From Bombus terrestris (taxonomy: Eukaryota > Arthropoda > Insecta > Hymenoptera > Apidae), in the NCBI RefSeq assembly GCF_910591885.1, contig NW_025963556.1:2356001-2420000 (forward strand): 64,000 nucleotides of DNA, read 5' to 3'. Within the stretch, counting starts at the first letter, position 1. Every line of letters begins with the position of its first letter. Below are positions 29,705-43,600 of the stretch, one piece after another. A program made the position numbers and the translations under genes. The notes below the pieces were generated by a model, which was not told the origin of the DNA, did not search any database, and saw only the letters and a list, made by a program, of their open reading frames with translations.

Positions 29705-31734
29705 TTATGTTACTTTATGACATATGACGTCATGTAGTATTACTTTATGACGTATGACGTCATGTAGGATTACTTTATGACGTATGACGTCATGTAGTAT
29801 TACTTTATGACGTATGACGTCATGTAGTATTACTTTATGACGTATGACGTCATGTAGTATTTCGTTATAACGTATGACGTTATGCAGTATTACGATATAA
29901 CGTATGACGGTATGCAGTATTACGTTATGACGTATGACGTTATGCAGTATTACGATATAACGTATGACGGTATGCAGTATTACGTTATAACGTATGACGT
30001 TATGCAGTATTACGTTATAACGTATGACGTTATGTATTAGTACGATATAACGTATGACGTTATGCAGTATGAGGTTATAGCGTATGACGTCATGTAGTTT
30101 TGCGTTATAACGTATGATGTCATGTAGTATTACGATATAACGTACAACGTTATGCAGTATTAGGTTATAACGTATGACGTTATGGAGTATTACGTTATTA
30201 CGTATGACGTCATGTGGTATTACGTTATTACGAATAACGTTATATTGTGTTATTTTATAACGTATGACCTTATGTTGTATTACGTTATAACGTATAAAGG
30301 CATGTAGTATTACGTTGTAACGTACGGCGTCATGTAGAATTACGTTATAACGTATTCCGTCATGTAGTATTACGTTATAACATATGACGTCATGTAGTAT
30401 TACGATATAACGTACAACGTTATATAGAATTACGATATAACGCACAACGTTATGTCGTATTACGTTATAACTTATCATGTCATGTAGTATTACGTTATAA
30501 CGTATGACGTTATGTAGTATTACGTTATTACGAATAACGTTATATTGTGTAACTTTATAACGTATGACCTTACGTTGTATTACGTTATAACGTATAAAGA
30601 CATGTAGTATTACGTTATGACGTATGACGTCATGTGGTATTACTTTATGACGTATGACGTCATGTAGTATTACTTTATGACGTATGACGTCATGTAGTAT
30701 TTCGTTATAACGTATGACGTTATGCAGTATTCCGATATAACGTACAACGTTATGCAGTATTAGGTTATAACGTATGACGTTATGGAGTATTACGTTATTA
30801 CGTATGACGTCATGTGGTATTACGTTATTACGAATAACGTTATATTGTGTTATTTTATAACGTATGACCTTATGTTGTATTACGTTATAACGTATAAAGG
30901 CATGTAGTATTACGTTGTAACGTACGGCGTCATGTAGAATTACGTTATAACGTATTCCGTCATGTAGTATTACGTTATAACATATGACGTCATGTAGTAT
31001 TACGATATAACGTACAACGTTATATAGAATTACGATATAACGCACAACGTTATGTCGTATTACGTTATAACTTATCATGTCATGTAGTATTACGTTATAA
31101 CGTATGACGTTATGTAGTATTACGTTATTACGAATAACGTTATATTGTGTAACTTTATAACGTATGACCTTACGTTGTATTACGTTATAACGTATAAAGA
31201 CATGTAGTATTACGTTATGACGTATGACGTCATGTAGTATTACTTTATGACGTATGACGTCATGTAGTATTACTTTATGACGTATGACGTTATGCAGTAT
31301 TACGATATAACGTATGACGTTATGCGGTATTAGGTTATAACTTATGACGTTATGGAGTATTACGTTATAACGTATGACGTCATGTGGTATTACGTTATTA
31401 CGAATAACGTTATATTATGTTACGTCATGTAGTATTACTTTATGACGTATGACGTCATGTAGTATTACTTTATGACGTATGACGTCATGTAGTATTACTT
31501 TATGACGTATGACGTCATGTAGTATTACTTTATGACGTATGACGTCATGTAGTATTACTTTATGACGTATGACGTCATGTAGTATTTCGTTATAACGTAT
31601 GACGTTATGCAGTATTACGATATAACGTATGACGTTATGCAGTATTAGGTTATAACGTATGACGTCATGTAGTATTACTTTATGACGTATGACGTCATGT
31701 AGTATTACTTTATGACGTATGACGTCATGTAGTA
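29705..31734 (+). repeat. 3.4-kb tandem unit C, shortened
   Basis: Third copy, about 2.0 kb. It begins like A and B but has two gacggtatgcag pairs, as in the second section of A and B. It keeps the 600-bp duplication (30,131-31,240; G at 30,322 and 30,922; a private ttccgatat near 30,731). It lacks the acagcg/ataccg segment and the second N section, passing directly to h15 at 31,420 and K monomers before the next M. This looks like a hybrid formed by a deletion or crossover between equivalent points of the unit. Confidence 0.82.
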
Positions 31735-33263
31735 TTTCGTTTTAACGTACAACGTTATATATAATTACGATATAACGCACAACGTTATGTCGTATTACGT
31801 TATAACTTATCATGTCATGTAGTATTACGTTATAACGTATGACGTTATGTAGTATTACGTTATTACGAATAACGTTATATTGTGTAACTTTATAACGTAT
31901 GACCTTATGTTGTATTACGATATAACGTATAAAGACATGTAGTATTACGTTATAACGTATGACGTCATGTGGTATTACGTTATTACGAATATCGTAATAT
32001 TGTATTACTTTATGACGTATGACGTCATGTAGTATTACTATATGACGTATGACGTCATGTAGTATTACTATATGACGTATGACGTCATGTAGTATTAGGT
32101 TATAACGTATGAAGTTATGTATTATTACGATATAACGTATGACGTTAAGCAGTATTAGGTTATAACGTATGACGTCATGTAGTATTAGGTTATAACGTAT
32201 GAAGTTATGTATTATTACGATATAACGTATGACGTTAAGCAGTATTAGGTTATAACGTATGACGTTATGTAGTGTTACGTTATAATGTATGACGTTATGT
32301 AGCATTACGGTATTTCGAACAACGTTGTATTGTGTTACTTTATAACGTATGACGTTATGTAGTGTTACGTTATAACGTATGACGCCGTGTAGTATTACGT
32401 TATAAGTATAACATTATGTAGTATCACGTTATAGCGTATGACGTCATGTAGTATTACGTTATTACGAATATCGTAATATTGTGTTACTTTATGACGTATG
32501 ACGTCATGTAATATTGCTTTATGACGTATGACGTCATGTAGTATTTCCTTATAACGTATGACGTTATGTAGTATTACGATATAACGTATGACGTCATGTA
32601 GTATTACTTTATGACGTATGACGTCATGTAGTATTACTTTATGACGTATGACGTCATGTAGTATTACTTTATGACTTATGACGTCATGTAGTATTACTTT
32701 ATGACGTATGACGTCATGTAGTATTACTTTATGACGTATGACGTCATGTAGTATTTCGTTATAACGTATGACCTTATGCAGTATTACGATATAACGTATG
32801 ACGTTATGCGGTATTAGGTTATAACGTATGACGTCATGTAGTATTACTTTATGACGTATGACGTCATGTAGTATTACTTTATGACGTATGACGTCATGTA
32901 GTATTTCGTTATAACGTATGACGTTATGCAGTATTACGATATAACGTATGACGTTATGCAGTATTAGGTTATAACGTATGACGTCATGTAGTATTACTTT
33001 ATGACGTATGACGTCATGTAGTATTACTTTATGACGTATGACGTCATGTAGTATTACTTTATGACGTATGACGTCATGTAGTATTACTTTATGACGTATG
33101 ACGTCATGTAGTATTTCGTTATAACGTATGACGTTATGCAGTATTACGATATAACGTATGACGTTATGCAGTATTAGGTTATAACGTATGACGTCATGTA
33201 GTATTACTTTATGACGTATGACGTCATGTAGTATTACTTTATGACGTATGACGTCATGTAGTA
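31735..33263 (+). repeat. Block 7 (1,529 bp), short-tail type with 90-bp duplication
   Basis: M here ends atataatt and not atagaatt. After two T monomers the three-monomer group gaagt..tattattacg..taagcag occurs twice, 90 bp apart (about 32,101 and 32,191), which I see nowhere else. d29 at 32,395 has a short tail leading to K monomers, including one gacttatg copy near 32,671. There is no h15 and no G. Confidence 0.88.
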
Positions 33264-34042
33264 TTTCGTTTTAACGTACAACGTTATATAGAATTACGAT
33301 ATAACGCACAACGTTATGTCGTATTACGTTATAACTTATCATGTCATGTAGTATTACGTTATAACGTATGACTTTATGTAGTATTACGTTATTACGAATA
33401 ACGTTATATTGTGTAACTTTATAACGTATGACCTTATGTTGTATTACGTTATAACGTATAAAGACATGTAGTATTACGTTATAACGTATGACGTCATGTG
33501 GTATTACGTTATTACGAATATCGTAATATTGTATTACTTTATGACGTATGACGTCATGTAGTATTACTATATGACGTATGACGTCATGTAGTATTACTAT
33601 ATGACGTATGACGTCATGTAGTATTACTATATGACGTATGACGTCATGTAGTATTACTATATGACGTATGACGTCATGTAGTATTACTATATGACGTATG
33701 ACGTCATGTAGTATTAGGTTATAACGTATGAAGTTATGTATTATTACGATATAACGTATGACGTTAAGCAGTATTAGGTTATAACGTATGACGTTATGTA
33801 GTATTAGGTTATAACGTATGGCGTTATGTAGTATTACTTTATAACGTATGACGTTATGTAGTGTTACGTTATAACGTATGACGCCGTGTAGTATTACGTT
33901 ATAAGTATAACATTATGTAGTATCACGTTATAGCGTATGACGTCATGTAGTATTACGTTATTACGAATATCGTAATATTGTGTTACTTTATGACGTATGA
34001 CGTCATGTAATATTGCTTTATGACGTATGACGTCATGTAGTA
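33264..34042 (+). repeat. Block 8 (779 bp), shortest block
   Basis: M, five T monomers, the gaagt/taagcag group, a shortened route that omits the gtagcattacgg monomer, and d29 at 33,894. After only gcgtatgacgtc, cgaatatcg and tgtaatattgc monomers the next M follows directly. The length is 26 monomers minus one base. Confidence 0.9.
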
Positions 34043-36442
34043 TTTCGTTTTAACGTACAACGTTATATAGAATTACGATATAACGCACAACGTTATGTCG
34101 TATTACGTTATAACTTAACATGTCATGTAGTATTACGTTATAACGTATGACTTTATGTAGTATTACGTTATTACGAATAACGTTATATTGTGTAACTTTA
34201 TAACGTATGACCTTATGTTGTATTACGTTATAACGTATAAAGACATGTAGTATTACGTTATAACGTATGACGTCATGTGGTATTACGTTATTACGAATAT
34301 CGTAATATTGTATTACTTTATGACGTATGACGTCATGTAGTATTACTATATGACGTATGACGTCATGTAGTATTACTATATGACGTATGACGTCATGTAG
34401 TATTACTATATGACGTATGACTTTATGTAGTGTTACGTTATAACGTATGACGTTATGTATTAGTACGATATAACGTATGACGTTATGCAGTATGAGGTTA
34501 TAACGTATGACGTCATGTAGTTTTGCGTTATAACGTATGACGTCATGTAGTATTAGGTTATAACGTATGCCGTCATGTAGTATTACGTTATAACATATGA
34601 CGTCATGTAGTAATACGATATAACGTACAACGTTATATAGAATTACGATATAACGCACAACGTTATGTCGTATTACGTTATAACGTATCATGTCATGTAG
34701 TATTACGTTATTACGAATAACGTTATATTGTGTTACCTTATAACGTGTGACCTTTTGTTGTATTACGTTATAACGTATAAAGACATGTAGTATTACGTTG
34801 TAACGTATGACGTCATGTAGTATTACTTTATGACGTATGACGTCATGTAGTATTATGTTATAACATATGCCGTCATGTAGTATTACGTTATAACATATGA
34901 GGTCATGTAATATTACGATATAACGTACAGCGTTATATAGAATTACGATATAACGCACAACGTTATGTCGTATTACGTTATACCGTATGACGTTATATTG
35001 TGTTACTTTATGACGTATGACGTCATGTAGTATTACTTTATGACGTATGCCGTCATGTAGTATTACGTTATAACATATGACGTCATGTAGTAATACGATA
35101 TAACGTACAACGTTATATAGAATTACGATATAACGCACAACGTTATGTCGTATTACGTTATAACGTATCATGTCATGTAGTATTACGTTATAACGAATGA
35201 CGTTATGGAGTATTACGTTATAACGTATGACGCCATGTGGTATTAGGTTATTACGAATAACGTTATATTATGTTACTTTATGACATATGACGTCATGTAG
35301 TATTACTTTATGACGTATGACGTCATGTAGGATTACTTTATGACGTATGACGTCATGTAGTATTACTTCATGACGTATGACGTCATGTAGTATTACTTTA
35401 TGACGTATGACGTCATGTAGTATTTCGTTATAACGTATGACGATATGCAGTATTACGATATAACGTATGACGGTACGCAGTATTACGTTATAACGTATGA
35501 CGTTATGCAGTATTACGATATAACGTATGACGGTATGCAGTATTACGTTATAACGTATGACGTTATGCAGTATTACGTTATAACGTATGACGTTATGTAT
35601 TAGTACGATATAACGTATGACGTTATGCAGTATGAGGTTATAGCGTATGACGTCATGTAGTTTTGCGTTATAACGTATGACGTCATGTAGTATTACGATA
35701 TAACGTACAACGTTATGCAGTATTAGGTTATAACGTATGACGTTATGGAGTATTACGTTATTACGTATGACGTCATGTGGTATTACGTTATTACGAATAA
35801 CGTTATATTGTGTTATTTTATAACGTATGACCTTATGTTGTATTACGTTATAACGTATAAAGGCATGTAGTATTACGTTGTAACGTACGGCGTCATGTAG
35901 AATTACGTTATAACGTATTCCGTCATGTAGTATTACGTTATAACATATGACGTCATGTAGTATTACGATATAACGTACAACGTTATATAGAATTACGATA
36001 TAACGCACAACGTTATGTCGTATTACGTTATAACTTATCATGTCATGTAGTATTACGTTATAACGTATGACGTTATGTAGTATTACGTTATTACGAATAA
36101 CGTTATATTGTGTAACTTTATAACGTATGACCTTACGTTGTATTACGTTATAACGTATAAAGACATGTAGTATTACGTTATGACGTATGACGTCATGTAG
36201 TATTACTTTATGACGTATGACGTCATGTAGTATTACTTTATGACGTATGACGTCATGTAGTATTACTTTATGACGTATGACGTCATGTAGTATTTCGTTA
36301 CAACGTATGACGTTATGCAGTATTACGATATAACGTATGACGTTATGCAGTATTAGGTTATAACGTATGACGTCATGTAGTATTACTTTATGACGTATGA
36401 CGTCATGTAGTATTACTTTATGACGTATGACGTCATGTAGTA
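34043..36442 (+). repeat. Block 9 (2,400 bp), hybrid without d29
   Basis: M then three T monomers, the third being a hybrid. Near 34,415 gtatgac continues as tttatgtagtgttacg, a monomer that normally lies in the long tail, so the middle of the M-block and d29 are skipped in register. The long tail then runs to about 35,171, followed by N, aggattac, gacggtacgcag and gacggtatgcag, and G at 35,885. There is no h15, so the block is exactly 80 monomers long. Confidence 0.9.
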
Positions 36443-39400
36443 TTTCGTTTTAACGTACAACGTTATATAGAATTACGATATAACGCACAACGTTATGTCG
36501 TATTACGTTATAACTTATCATGTCATGTAGTATTACGTTATAACGTATGACTTTATGTAGTATTACGTTATTACGAATAACGTTATATTGTGTAACTTTA
36601 TAACGTATGACCTTATGTTGTATTACGTTATAACGTATAAAGACATGTAGTATTACGTTATAACGTATGACGTCATGTGGTATTACGTTATTACGAATAT
36701 CGTAATATTGTATTACTTTATGACGTATGACGTCATGTAGTATTACTATATGACGTATGACGTCATGTAGTATTACTATATGACGTATGACGTCATGTAG
36801 TATTACTATATGACGTATGACGTCATGTAGTATTAGGTTATAACGTATGAAGTTATGTATTATTACGATATAACGTATGACGTTAAGCAGTATTAGGTTA
36901 TAACGTATGACGTTATGTAGTATTAGGTTATAACGTATGGCGTTATGTAGTATTACGATATAACGTATGACGTTATGCAGTACTACGTTATAACGTATGA
37001 CGTTATGTAGTGTTACGTTATAATGTATGACGTTATGTAGCATTACGGTATTTCGAACAACGTTGTATTGCGTTACTTTATAACGTATGACGTTATGTAG
37101 TGTTACGTTATAACGTATGACGCCGTGTAGTATTACGTTATAAGTATAACATTATGTAGTATCACGTTATAGCGTATGACGTCATGTAGTATTACGTTAT
37201 TACGAATATCGTAATATTGTGTTACTTTATGACGTATGACGTCATGTAATATTGCTTTATGACGTATGACGTCATGTAGTATTTCCTTATAACGTATGAC
37301 GTTATGTAGTATTACGATATAACGTATGACGTTATGCAGTACTACGTTATAACGTATGACTTTATGTAGTGTTACGTTATAACGTATGACGTTATGTATT
37401 AGTACGATATAACGTATGACGTTATGCAGTATGAGGTTATAACGTATGACGTCATGTAGTTTTGCGTTATAACGTATGACGTCATGTAGTATTAGGTTAT
37501 AACGTATGCCGTCATGTAGTATTACGTTATAACATATGACGTCATGTAGTAATACGATATAACGTACAACGTTATATAGAATTACGATATAACGCACAAC
37601 GTTATGTCGTATTACGTTATAACGTATCATGTCATGTAGCATTACGTTATTACGAATAACGTTATATTGTGTTACCTTATAACGTGTGACCTTTTGTTGT
37701 ATTACGTTATAACGTATAAAGACATGTAGTATTACGTTGTAACGTATGACGTCATGTAGTATTACTTTATGACGTATGACGTCATGTAGTATTATGTTAT
37801 AACATATGCCGTCATGTAGTATTACGTTATAACATATGACGTCATGTAATATTACGATATAACGTACAGCGTTATATAGAATTACGATATAACGCACAAC
37901 GTTATGTCGTATTACGTTATACCGTATGACGTTATATTGTGTTACTTTATGACGTATGACGTCATGTAGTGTTACTTTATGACGTATGCCGTCATGTAGT
38001 ATTACGTTATAACATATGACGTCATGTAGTAATACGATATAACGTACAACGTTATATAGAATTACGATATAACGCACAACGTTATGTCGTATTACGTTAT
38101 AACGTATCATGTCATGTAGTATTACGTTATAACGAATGACGTTATGGAGTATTACGTTATAACGTATGACGCCATGTGGTATTAGGTTATTACGAATAAC
38201 GTTATATTATGTTACTTTATGACATATGACGTCATGTAGTATTACTTTATGACGTATGACGTCATGTAGGATTACTTTATGACGTATGACGTCATGTAGT
38301 ATTACTTTATGACGTATGACGTCATGTAGTATTACTTTATGACGTATGACGTCATGTAGTATTTCGTTATAACGTATGACGATATGCAGTATTACGATAT
38401 AACGTATGACGGTATGCAGTATTACGTTATAACGTATGACGTTATGCAGTATTACGATATAACGTATGACGGTATGCAGTATTACGTTATAACGTATGAC
38501 GTTATGCAGTATTACGTTATAACGTATGACGTTATGTATTAGTACGATATAACGTATGACGTTATGCAGTATGAGGTTATAGCGTATGACGTCATGTAGT
38601 TTCGCGTTATAACGTATGACGTCATGTAGTATTACGATATAACGTACAACGTTATGCAGTATTAGGTTATAACGTATGACGTTATGGAGTATTACGTTAT
38701 TACGTATGACGTCATGTGGTATTACGTTATTACGAATAACGTTATATTGTGTTATTTTATAACGTATGACCTTATGTTGTATTACGTTATAACGTATAAA
38801 GGCATGTAGTATTACGTTGTAACGTACGGCGTCATGTAGAATTACGTTATAACGTATTCCGTAATGTAGTATTACGTTATAACGTATGACGTTATGTAGT
38901 ATTACGTTATTACGAATAACGTTATATTGTGTAACTTTATAACGTATGTCCTTACGTTGTATTACGTTATAACGTATAAAGACATGTAGTATTACGTTAT
39001 GACGTATGACGTCATGTGGTATTACTTTATGACGTATGACGTCATGTAGTATTACTTTATGACGTATGACGTCATGTAGTATTACTTTATGACGTATGAC
39101 GTCATGTAGTATTACTTTATGACGTATGACGTCATGTAGTATTTCGTTATAACGTATGACGTTATGCAGTATTACGATATAACGTACAACGTTATGCAGT
39201 ATTAGGTTATAACGTATGACGTAATGGAGTATTACGTTATTACGTATGACGTCATGTGGTATTACGTTATTACGAATAACGTTATATTGTGTTATTTTAT
39301 AACGTATGACCTTATGTTGTATTACGTTATAACGTATAAAGTCATGTAGTATTACGTTGTAACGTACGGCGTCATGTAGAATTACGTTATAACGTATTCC

Positions 39401-40625
39401 GTCATGTAGTATTACGTTATAACATATGACGTCATGTAGTATTACGATATAACGTATGACGTCATGTAGTATTAGGTTATAACGTATGAAGTTATGTATT
39501 ATTACGATATAACGTATGACGTTAAGCAGTATTAGGTTATAACGTATGACGTTATGTAGTATTAGGTTATAACGTATGGCGTTATGTAGTATTACGATAT
39601 AACGTATGACGTTATGCAGTACTACGTTATAACGTATGACGTTATGTAGTGTTACGTTATAATGTATGACGTTATGTAGCATTACGGTATTTCGAACAAC
39701 GTTGTATTGTGTTACTTTATAACGTATGACGTTATGTAGTGTTACGTTATAACGTATGACGCCGTGTAGTATTACGTTATAAGTATAACATTATGTAGTA
39801 TCACGTTATAGCGTATGACGTCATGTAGTATTACGTTATTACGAATATCGTAATATTGTGTTACTTTATGACGTATGACGTCATGTAATATTGCTTTATG
39901 ACGTATGACGTCATGTAGTATTTCCTTATAACGTATGACGTTATGTAGTATTACGATATAACGTATGACGTCATGTAGTATTACTTTATGACGTATGACG
40001 TCATGTAGTATTACTTTATGACGTATGACGTCATGTAGTATTACTTTATGACTTATGACGTCATGTAGTATTACTTTATGACGTATGACGTCATGTAGTA
40101 TTACTTTATGACGTATGACGTCATGTAGTATTACTTTATGACGTATGACGTCATGTAGTATTTCGTTATAACGTATGACGTTATGCAGTATTACGATATA
40201 ACGTATGACGTTATGCGGTATTAGGTTATAACGTATGACGTTATGGAGTATTACGTTATAACGTATGACGTCATGTGGTATTACGTTATTACGAATAACG
40301 TTATATTATGTTACGTCATGTAGTATTACTTTATGACGTATGACGTCATGTAGTATTACTTTATGACGTATGACGTCATGTAGTATTACTTTATGACGTA
40401 TGACGTCATGTAGTATTACTTTATGACGTATGACGTCATGTAGCATTACTTTATGACGTATGACGTCATGTATTATTTCGTTATAACGTATGACGTTATG
40501 CAGTATTACGATATAACGTATGACGTTATGCAGTATTAGGTTATAACGTATGACGTCATGTAGTATTACTTTATGACGTATGACGTCATGTAGTATTACT
40601 TTATGACGTATGACGTCATGTAGTA
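36443..40625 (+). repeat. Block 10 (4,183 bp), two d29 monomers
   Basis: M, three T monomers, d29 at 37,133, long tail to about 38,110, two gacggtatgcag pairs, and a 540-bp version of the internal duplication (G at 38,824 and 39,364). Near 39,450 a gatataacgtatgacgtc monomer joins directly to aggttataacgtatgaag. This re-enters the M-block without M and gives a second d29 at 39,772 with a short tail. Six K monomers (one gacttatg) and h15 at 40,311 close it. Confidence 0.9.
38632..39440 (+). repeat. 540-bp version of the internal duplication
   Basis: Copies start near 38,632 and 39,172. The first copy lacks about four monomers normally lying after gtattcc (the gacatatg, gtacaacg, gcacaacg and cttatcatg monomers). 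Its gtattccgtaatg goes straight to gtagtattacgttataacg. It ends with four K monomers. Private changes include tatgtcc near 38,947. Confidence 0.83.
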
Positions 40626-43600
40626 TTTCGTTTTAACGTACAACGTTATATAGAATTACTATATAACGCACAACGTTATGTCGTATTACGTTATAACTTA
40701 TCATGTCATGTAGTATTACGTTATAACGTATGACTTTATGTAGTATTACGTTATTACGAATAACGTTATATTGTGTAACTTTATAACGTATGACCTTATG
40801 TTGTATTACGTTATAACGTATAAAGACATGTAGTATTACGTTATAACGTATGACGTCATGTGGTATTACGTTATTACGAATATCGTAATATTGTATTACT
40901 TTATGACGTATGACGTCATGTAGTATTACTATATGACGTATGACGTCATGTAGTATTAGGTTATAACGTATGAAGTTATGTATTATTACGATATAACGTA
41001 TGACGTTAAGCAGTATTAGGTTATAACGTATGACGTTATGTAGTATTAGGTTATAACGTATGGCGTTATGTAGTATTACGATATAACGTATGACGTTATG
41101 CAGTACTACGTTATAATGTATGACGTTATGTAGCATTACGGTATTTCGAACAACGTTGTATTGTGTTACTTTATAACGTATGACGTTATGTAGTGTTACG
41201 TTATAACGTATGACGCCGTGTAGTATTACGTTATAAGTATAACATTATGTAGTATCACGTTATAGCGTATGACGTCATGTAGTATTACGTTATTACGAAT
41301 ATCGTAATATTGTGTTACTTTATGACGTATGACGTCATGTAATATTGCTTTATGACGTATGACGTCATGTAGTATTTCCTTATAACGTACGACGTTATGT
41401 AGTATTACGATATAACGTATGACGTTATGCAGTACTACGTTATAACGTATGACTTTATGTAGTGTAACGTTATAACGTATGACGTTATGTATTAGTACGA
41501 TATAACGTATGACGTTATGCAGTATGAGGTTATAACGTATGACGTCATGTAGTTTTGCGTTATAACGTATGACGTCATGTAGTATTAGGTTATAACGTAT
41601 GCCGTCATGTAGTATTACGTTATAACATATGACGTCATGTAGTAATACGATATAACGTACAACGTTATATAGAATTACGATATAACGCACAACGTTATGT
41701 CGTATTACGTTATAACGTATCATGTCATGTAGTATTACGTTATTACGAATAACGTTATATTGTGTTACCTTATAACGTGTGACCTTTTGTTGTATTACGT
41801 TATAACGTATAAAGACATGTAGTATTACGTTGTAACGTATGACGTCATGTAGTATTACTTTATGACGTATGACGTCATGTAGTATTATGTTATAACATAT
41901 GCCGTCATGTAGTATTACGTTATAACATATGACGTCATGTAATATTACGATATAACGTACAGCGTTATATAGAATTACGATATAACGCACAACGTTATGT
42001 CGTATTACGTTATACCGTATGACGTTATATTGTGTTACTTTATGACGTATGACGTCATGTAGTATTACTTTATGACGTATGCCGTCATGTAGTATTACGT
42101 TATAACATATGACGTCATGTAGTAATACGATATAACGTACAACGTTATATAGAATTACGATATAACGCACAACGTTATGTCGTATTACGTTATAACGTAT
42201 CATGTCATGTAGTATTACGTTATAACGAATGACGTTATGGAGTATTACGTTATAACGTATGACGCCATGTGGTATTAGGTTATTACGAATAACGTTATAT
42301 TATGTTACTTTATGACATATGACGTCATGTAGTATTACTTTATGACGTATGACGTCATGTAGGATTACTTTATGACGTATGACGTCATGTAGTATTACTT
42401 TATGACGTATGACGTCATGTAGTATTACTTTATGACGTATGACGTCATGTAGTATTTCGTCATAACGTATGACGATATGCAGTATTACGATATAACGTAT
42501 GACGGTATGCAGTATTACGCTATAACGTATGACGTTATGCAGTATTACGATATAACGTATGACGGTATGCAGTATTACGTTATAACGTATGACGTTATGC
42601 AGTATTACGTTATAACGTATGACGTTATGTATTAGTACGATATAACGTATGACGTTATGCAGTATGAGGTTATAGCGTATGACGTCATGTAGTTTTGCGT
42701 TATAACGTATGACGTCATGTAGTATTACGATATAACGTACAACGTTATGCAGTATTAGGTTATAACGTATGACGTTATGGAGTATTACGTTATTACGTAT
42801 GACGTCATGTGGTATTACGTTATTACGAATAACGTTATATTGTGTTATTTTATAACGTATGACCTTATGTTGTATTACGTTATAACGTATAAAGGCATGT
42901 AGTATTACGTTGTAACGTACGGCGTCATGTAGAATTACGTTATAACGTATTCCGTCATGTAGTATTACGTTATAACATATGACGTCATGTAGTATTACGA
43001 TATAACGTACAACGTTATATAGAATTACGATATAACGCACAACGTTATGTCGTATTACGTTATAACTTATCATGTCATGTAGTATTACGTTATAACGTAT
43101 GACGTTATGTAGTATTACGTTATTACGAATAACGTTATATTGTGTAACTTTATAACGTATGACCTTACGTTGTATTACGTTATAACGTATAAAGACATGT
43201 AGTATTACGTTATGACGTATGACGTCATGTGGTATTACTTTATGACGTATGACGTCATGTAGTATTACTTTATGACGTATGACGTCATGTAGTATTACTT
43301 TATGACGTATGACGTCATGTAGTATTACTTTATGACGTATGACGTCATGTAGTATTTCGTTATAACGTATGACGTTATGCAGTATTACGATATAACGTAC
43401 AACGTTATGCAGTATTAGGTTATAACGTATGACGTTATGGAGAATTACGTTATTACGTATGACGTCATGTGGTATTACGTTATTACGAATAACGTTATAT
43501 TGTGTTATTTTATAACGTATGACCTTATGTTGTATTACGTTATAACGTATAAAGGCATGTAGTATTACGTTGTAACGTACGGCGTCATGTAGAATTACGT

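Larger units (their letters stand above)
19901..31734 (+). repeat. Block 6 (11,834 bp), longest block
   Basis: M, four T monomers, d29 at 20,621, long tail to about 21,598, G at 22,312. It then continues as three tandem copies of a 3.4-kb unit with no M marker, giving the longest interval between markers. h15 units are at 25,960, 29,335 and 31,420. G monomers are at 22,312, 23,482, 24,082, 25,462, 26,857, 27,457, 28,837, 30,322 and 30,922. This is the part of the window richest in G monomers. Confidence 0.9.
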
